The notes below the pieces were generated by a model. It ran no database searches and had not been told where the DNA came from. It saw only the letters and a program-made list of their open reading frames with translations. Positions 5,846-9,457 of a stretch of DNA of 9,457 bases are shown here, piece after piece. Within the stretch, counting starts at the first letter, position 1. Every line of letters begins with the position of its first letter. The translations under genes and the position numbers were made by a program. This stretch comes from Candidatus Woesearchaeota archaeon (lineage in GTDB: Archaea; Nanobdellota; Nanobdellia; Woesearchaeales; GW2011-AR4), in NCBI GenBank assembly GCA_016211245.1, contig JACQSQ010000054.1, forward strand, positions 1-9,457, read 5' to 3'.

Positions 5846-7513
5846 ATGCAGGAATTATCTGGCATCTTCACAAAAATAAACATACAGATTCTTGAGTTGC
5901 TGTCCAGGGAGCACCTTCATATCAGGGAGATTGCTGAGAGGATAAAATGCTCGCCTGCAAAAGTGCATGCGTGCATAAAGATTTTCAAGAAAAACAATAT
6001 TGCAAAGGAGATTGAGGAAAAGAACAGGAAGGTTGTTGTGCTAAACCTTGATAATGAGCTGACTAATCAAATTATTGATTTAATTAACATAGACAAGTCA
6101 ATTGAAAAAAGGCCGGTTCAAGAAAGAATAAACATTTTTGATGGCATAAGCCCCTTGGATTTTAGGTATTATGGGCGAAGCAAAAAAATTTTTGAGAAGC
6201 TCCAGCCATATCTCTCTGAATCTGCTTTTGTAAAGTACGCATTAAAAGCCGAATCTGCCTTGACAAGAGCCCTTGCAAAGAACAAAATTTGCTCTCAGAA
6301 AATTGCCGACGAGGTTGAAAGGGCGTGCAGGAAAGTCACTCCAGAGGAAGTTTATTTTGAAGAAGACAGGATAAATCACAACATAAGGGCATTGGCTAAC
6401 TCCATAAGGAATAAAGTAAGCGAAGAGGCAAAGCCTTTTGTCCATTTCACTTCCACAAGCTACGATATAATAGCTACCGCAGACGCGTTAAGATACAAGG
6501 AATTTGCGAATAATGTTCTTGTTCCTGAGCTGCTTAAATTTGAATCGACTTTGATCAGTATTGCATTACGGGAAAAGGACACATTGCAGATCGGCAGGAC
6601 CCATGGGCAGCATGCAGAGCCTATAACTTTTGGGTTTGCGATTGCCCAGTATGCAAGCAGGTTTGGCAGCTCCATTCTAAGAATAAAAAAGTCAGCCAAC
6701 AACCTAAGGGGAAAAATGGCAGGCGCTGTCGGCTCTTATAACGCATCCTCGCTGTTTTTTGAAAATCCTGTTAAATTTGAGGAAGACGTGATGAGTGAGC
6801 TTGGATTGAAAGCATCCCCAATCTCAACGCAGATTGTGGAAGCCGAATTTCTTGTTGAATACCTGAACAGCGTGGTTTCGGCATTTGGGGTCATAGCAAA
6901 CCTGGCTGATGACATGAGGCATTTGCAGAGGAATGAAATTGGCGAAGTAGGAGAGTTTTTTGAGGCGAAGCAAGTCGGCTCATCAACAATGCCGCAGAAA
7001 AGAAACCCGATAAATTTTGAAAACGTAAAAAGCATGTGGAAAGAAATGATGCCCAGGATGATGACAATGTACATGGATCAGCTGTCTGAGCACCAAAGGG
7101 ACCTGACGAATTCCGCATCAATGCGGTTTATACCAGAGATTTTGGCCGGGTTTTACGTTTCAATCAAAAGGTTAGATAAGATAATGTCCAGCCTGGCGGT
7201 GGATAAATCCAACATGAAAAAGAATTTTGACATGAACAGGCACATGATTGTGGCAGAGCCGTTATACATACTGCTCGCTGCCAACGGACATCCAGATGCG
7301 CATGAATATGTGAGGGAGATGACCTTGAAATCCCAAATGACTAAACAACCGTTAATAGAGCTGGTTAAAAATGACAAGTCAATCCAATCGTACCTTAAAA
7401 AACTGAATAAAAGACAGCTTGAAATTATTAATAATCCTGAGAAATATACCGGGATTGCTTCTAAAAAGACTGAGATGGTTTGCGAGGAATGGAAGAGGGA
7501 GTTAAGGATTTAA
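5846..7513 (+). CDS. purB: Adenylosuccinate lyase PurB with N-terminal winged-helix domain
   Basis: PurB splits fumarate from SAICAR (to AICAR) and from adenylosuccinate (to AMP). The lyase starts at about residue 100 (GISPLDFRYYG) and is complete. His178 in RINHNIRA matches the catalytic-acid position, GRTHGQHAEP holds the general base (His253) with His256, and GSSTMPQKRNPINFE (378-392) is the fumarase/aspartase signature loop with the catalytic serine. Lyases of this family are usually 430-480 residues. Here an extra ~90 residues precede it: three helices, LHIREIAERIKCSPAKV as the turn and start of the recognition helix (about 25-49), and a charged wing (KEIEEKNRKVVVLNL), as in ArsR/MarR-like winged-helix domains. 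No frame break separates the two parts. An in-frame ATG at 5819 would add nine residues but lies upstream of the expected transcript start. The 3' end is 7 bases from the convergent next gene. Confidence 0.93.
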   Translation: MQELSGIFTKINIQILELLSREHLHIREIAERIKCSPAKVHACIKIFKKNNIAKEIEEKNRKVVVLNLDNELTNQIIDLINIDKSIEKRPVQERINIFDGISPLDFRYYGRSKKIFEKLQPYLSESAFVKYALKAESALTRALAKNKICSQKIADEVERACRKVTPEEVYFEEDRINHNIRALANSIRNKVSEEAKPFVHFTSTSYDIIATADALRYKEFANNVLVPELLKFESTLISIALREKDTLQIGRTHGQHAEPITFGFAIAQYASRFGSSILRIKKSANNLRGKMAGAVGSYNASSLFFENPVKFEEDVMSELGLKASPISTQIVEAEFLVEYLNSVVSAFGVIANLADDMRHLQRNEIGEVGEFFEAKQVGSSTMPQKRNPINFENVKSMWKEMMPRMMTMYMDQLSEHQRDLTNSASMRFIPEILAGFYVSIKRLDKIMSSLAVDKSNMKKNFDMNRHMIVAEPLYILLAANGHPDAHEYVREMTLKSQMTKQPLIELVKNDKSIQSYLKKLNKRQLEIINNPEKYTGIASKKTEMVCEEWKRELRI

Positions 7514-7518
7514 AAATT
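7512..7518 (-). terminator. T5 tract after the minus-strand gene
   Basis: Reading the minus strand, the stop of the 372-residue gene is followed within three bases by ATTTTTA. It is a plausible archaeal terminator and lies over the purB stop codon, so the two convergent genes have almost no space between them. Confidence 0.25.
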
Positions 7519-7520
7519 CT

Positions 7521-8639
7521 TCATTGGCTTTCAATGTGATTAATATAGTTTATTGTTGTTGATTTATGGATTGTAAATTTTCTGCCAGTAATCTTCTCAA
7601 AATACAATTTAATCATAACTTTTGCCCGTAGAGACGGTCTAAGATATTTAATATTAAAGAAAGTATTTGTAGTTGGAACTCCAAATTCTTCTTCGTGGGG
7701 ATAAAATATAACATCTGCGGGAATTGAGAAAGGCGTTGCGGAATAAACTTGTGTTGCTTCATATCTGTACATTCCAATGCCGTACTGATTTGCAGCCTTG
7801 AACCACCCCTCCACTTCAGATTTATAATTGCCAAGCATATTCCTACCTAAATAATCATAAAACATGCTTATTGGAATTCCAAACCCTTTGTGAAATGTAA
7901 AAGCAGCACTTAATGGAGTACGCTCGCCTTTGTAGAACAAAATGTCCTCACCACTTATTCTTGTGTGTTTTTCGTCTGTAAATCCAAAGATTCCAATAAG
8001 TATTCCCATATATATTTCTCTTGAAAGAATAAGCCAAAATTCAACAGCATGGACAAAATATGCACCTAAATGCGCGGACACCGGCCCACTCCATATAATT
8101 TGCTTATTCTGGAATGGCGGCACACCCAGCATCTCTTTTCTTAAGAAGGAATCAAGCTCCGATGCTATTGAATTTGCATGCTTTTCGCCAAATTTATCTT
8201 TAAGGTTGTGTTTAGCTTCTTTAACTATCTCTTCATAATTGTATAATTTTATCGGCTCTTTGAATGGTACTATAACCCTGGTGACATTATACCTCTTCAA
8301 AAATTCTTCCATCTCCTGCTGTTTTTCTTCAAATTCCTTTATTACTTCAGGCAGGCGATACCTATCTTCATACCCCATACTTCTCTTTTTTTCTTTCAAT
8401 CTTAAAATTTCAAAATCGCTTAACTTTGTTTGTGACTGATAAGCAATAATATTCTCTATAATTGTATCTTTGCTTGTTACAGTAGTGCCTATAGAAATGA
8501 AAAAATGAAATTGCCCGAGTTCCACGAGATGAAGCAACAGAATATGTATTTGCTCATCAGAAAAAAGTTCCCTTAATGTAACTTGTTGATTTGAATTTAA
8601 TGAATTCCAAGCTGCACTCTCATGAATCGGTTCAGGCAT
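7521..8639 (-). CDS. Unrecognised 372-residue protein
   Basis: I do not recognise a family. The frame is long, uninterrupted, preceded by a good TATA box at the leaderless distance and starts at the ATG whose complement is 8637-8639. The N-terminus (about 20-50) is helix-rich, IHILLLHLVELGQFHFF. Residues 80-118 are strongly charged and could form a coiled coil (ILRLKEKKRS, EFEEKQQEMEEFLKRY). Residues 136-170 are a charged helix. The second half is rich in aromatic residues and Gly (SGPVSAHLGAYFVHAVEFW, GILIGIFGFTDEKH, FHKGFGIPISMFYDYLGRN, ANQYGIGMYRYEATQVYS) and has a hydrophobic run at 200-220 too weak for a sure membrane helix. No signal peptide or catalytic motif stands out. It is a monocistronic gene between purB and a membrane-protein gene, so context does not suggest a role. 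Confidence 0.8.
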   Translation of the reverse strand: MPEPIHESAAWNSLNSNQQVTLRELFSDEQIHILLLHLVELGQFHFFISIGTTVTSKDTIIENIIAYQSQTKLSDFEILRLKEKKRSMGYEDRYRLPEVIKEFEEKQQEMEEFLKRYNVTRVIVPFKEPIKLYNYEEIVKEAKHNLKDKFGEKHANSIASELDSFLRKEMLGVPPFQNKQIIWSGPVSAHLGAYFVHAVEFWLILSREIYMGILIGIFGFTDEKHTRISGEDILFYKGERTPLSAAFTFHKGFGIPISMFYDYLGRNMLGNYKSEVEGWFKAANQYGIGMYRYEATQVYSATPFSIPADVIFYPHEEEFGVPTTNTFFNIKYLRPSLRAKVMIKLYFEKITGRKFTIHKSTTINYINHIESQ

Positions 8640-8663
8640 ATTAATTATCCTGCTTTGACTTCA

Positions 8664-8670
8664 TTATAAA
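8664..8670 (-). promoter_or_regulatory. TATA box for the minus-strand gene
   Basis: On the minus strand TTTATAA is centred about 28 bases before the ATG at 8639, the leaderless spacing used elsewhere here. A second, palindromic ATTTATAAAT lies at 8678-8687 and could work in either direction as an alternative start. Confidence 0.5.
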
Positions 8671-8737
8671 TTTATTGATTTATAAATAACCCATACCTTG
8701 ATATACCTTTCCCTATACTAATATACAAAAAAGAAAC

Positions 8738-8746
8738 ATTTAAATA
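8738..8746 (+). promoter_or_regulatory. TATA-like box for the membrane-protein gene
   Basis: ATTTAAATA, preceded by a purine-rich AAAAAAGAAAC stretch, is centred 28 bases before the ATG at 8770. An out-of-frame ATG at 8763 leads to a stop after eight codons, so 8770 is the likely initiator. Confidence 0.45.
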
Positions 8747-8769
8747 GTTCATCTTTCACAAAATGGCTA

Positions 8770-9351
8770 ATGAACAGTTATACCTATAAATTCAGGAGCA
8801 TAGAAAGGCATATTTTAGCTTACCCAAAGTTCTTGCTGCTTTTTATAACATTTGTGGTGGCTTACCTTCTTTTCACAGGCAGGGCATACTACCCATTAAA
8901 CAATTTTGTAATCTCTATAGGCTATCTTGGCATGTTTATAGCAGGCGCAATGTTTGCCTATGGCTTTACAGCAGCTCCTGCAACAGCTATGATGCTGATA
9001 ATGGCAAAAGAGCTGAATATAGTGACAGCAGGGCTGATAGGGGGGCTTGGAGCTTTAGCTGGGGACTTGATAATATTCAGCTTTATCAGGCTGTCTTTTG
9101 CCGATGAAATAAAAAAATTATCCCATGAGAAAATATTCAAGAAATTCAATGGAAACATCCCGATTCATATAAAAAAATATGTTATTCCTGTTTTTGCCGG
9201 CTTTATAATTGCATCTCCCTTGCCTGACGAGATTGGGGTTACCTTACTGGCTGCTTATAAGCATGTGTCTGTCGAGTTTTTCATGCTTATCTCTTATGTG
9301 CTTAATACTATTGGCATATTTTTTGTGCTTTATGTTGGAACTCTTTTGTAA
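8770..9351 (+). CDS. Multi-pass membrane protein, DedA/VTT-like
   Basis: A 193-residue integral membrane protein. Hydrophobic segments lie at about 18-36, 46-68, 69-80, 85-107, 137-150 and 168-191. A short basic cytoplasmic-type loop at 111-136 (DEIKKLSHEKIFKKF) separates the halves. GYLGMFIAGAMFAYGFTAAPATA and GLIGGLGALAGDLIIF resemble the first half of DedA/VTT scramblase-type proteins, and the Pro- and acid-containing IASPLPDEIGV (147-157) in a hydrophobic stretch resembles their re-entrant loop. The family assignment is by overall pattern only; true substrates (lipid, ion or other) are unknown. The start is leaderless behind a TATA-like box. Its last 22 bases overlap the 3' end of the convergent antiporter gene. 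Confidence 0.78.
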   Translation: MNSYTYKFRSIERHILAYPKFLLLFITFVVAYLLFTGRAYYPLNNFVISIGYLGMFIAGAMFAYGFTAAPATAMMLIMAKELNIVTAGLIGGLGALAGDLIIFSFIRLSFADEIKKLSHEKIFKKFNGNIPIHIKKYVIPVFAGFIIASPLPDEIGVTLLAAYKHVSVEFFMLISYVLNTIGIFFVLYVGTLL

Positions 9352-9457
9352 AGCCAGTTTCTTAAAACAATGGGGGTGATAATAGTTGTCAATAAGCTCA
9401 TCAAAACAAGCGAGACATAAATATCCTGCTTTATCAGCCCTGCATTAAGCGCTATCA
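9330..9457 (-). CDS. Kef-type cation/proton antiporter, C-terminal fragment
   Basis: Reading inward from the right edge on the minus strand, an open frame of 41 complete codons runs to TAA (complement of 9330-9332). The residues IALNAGLIKQDIYVSLVLM and SLLTTIITPIVLRNWLYKR match the last two membrane segments of monovalent cation:proton antiporter-2 (CPA2/KefB-like) exchangers, where a TT-x-x-x-P motif in the final helix is typical. The chain ends soon after this helix (KRVPT), so no C-terminal RCK/TrkA domain follows. The 5' part lies outside the window. Its end overlaps the opposing membrane-protein gene by 22 bases. Confidence 0.65.
   Translation of the reverse strand, partial: IALNAGLIKQDIYVSLVLMSLLTTIITPIVLRNWLYKRVPT

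Noticed and set aside
7942..8439. Two plus-strand open frames opposite the 372-residue gene.
   Set aside because: They are short, Ser/Leu/Ile-rich antisense shadows, and the minus-strand frame is longer, unbroken and has a TATA box at the right distance.
1..9457. CRISPR array, transposon, toxin-antitoxin or other defence system.
   Set aside because: No regularly spaced repeats, terminal inverted repeats, transposase or nuclease-like genes were seen; the gene content is metabolic and membrane proteins.

Overview
The window reads as an archaeal chromosome segment. Most gene starts have a TATA-like box about 23 to 28 bases upstream and no Shine-Dalgarno site, the pattern of leaderless archaeal transcripts. 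Genes inside operons instead use a GGTG/GAGG-type Shine-Dalgarno site or a stop/start overlap. Arginine is mostly AGG/AGA, ATA is common for isoleucine, and gene packing is tight. A small-genome, DPANN-type archaeon would fit, but the phylum cannot be fixed from this sequence alone.

Layout: bases 56-2104 are a tight purine operon, purQ-purS-purE. A possible 22-codon leaderless micro-ORF (2154-2222) follows, then purC (2276-3238). Bases 3370-4221 hold a decayed phosphofructokinase-family gene with two frame changes and no catalytic core. An inositol monophosphatase/fructose-1,6-bisphosphatase-family gene (4265-5029) is start/stop-coupled to a metallo-beta-lactamase-fold, RNase Z-like hydrolase (5026-5775). 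An adenylosuccinate lyase (purB) with an N-terminal winged-helix domain follows (5846-7513). On the minus strand is an unrecognised 372-residue protein (8639-7521). Bases 8770-9351 encode a DedA/VTT-like membrane protein, whose 3' end overlaps the convergent C-terminus of a Kef-type cation/proton antiporter that runs off the window.

Function: PurQ and PurS are the glutaminase and small subunits of FGAM synthase; the large subunit PurL is not in the window. PurE, PurC and PurB act in the CAIR, SAICAR and AICAR steps, and PurB also makes AMP from adenylosuccinate. Three of the five purine proteins have unusual architecture. PurS and PurE each look like internal tandem duplications, with a second PurE unit that has lost its active-site motifs. 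PurB carries a DNA-binding-type domain, and a 12-bp direct repeat flanks its TATA box, so the enzyme might regulate its own gene (inference). The dead phosphofructokinase next to an intact FBPase/IMPase-family gene suggests loss of the classical glycolytic step while the reverse step may be retained (inference). I see no rRNA, tRNA, CRISPR array, insertion sequence or defence system. No gene-free stretch exceeds about 170 bases.
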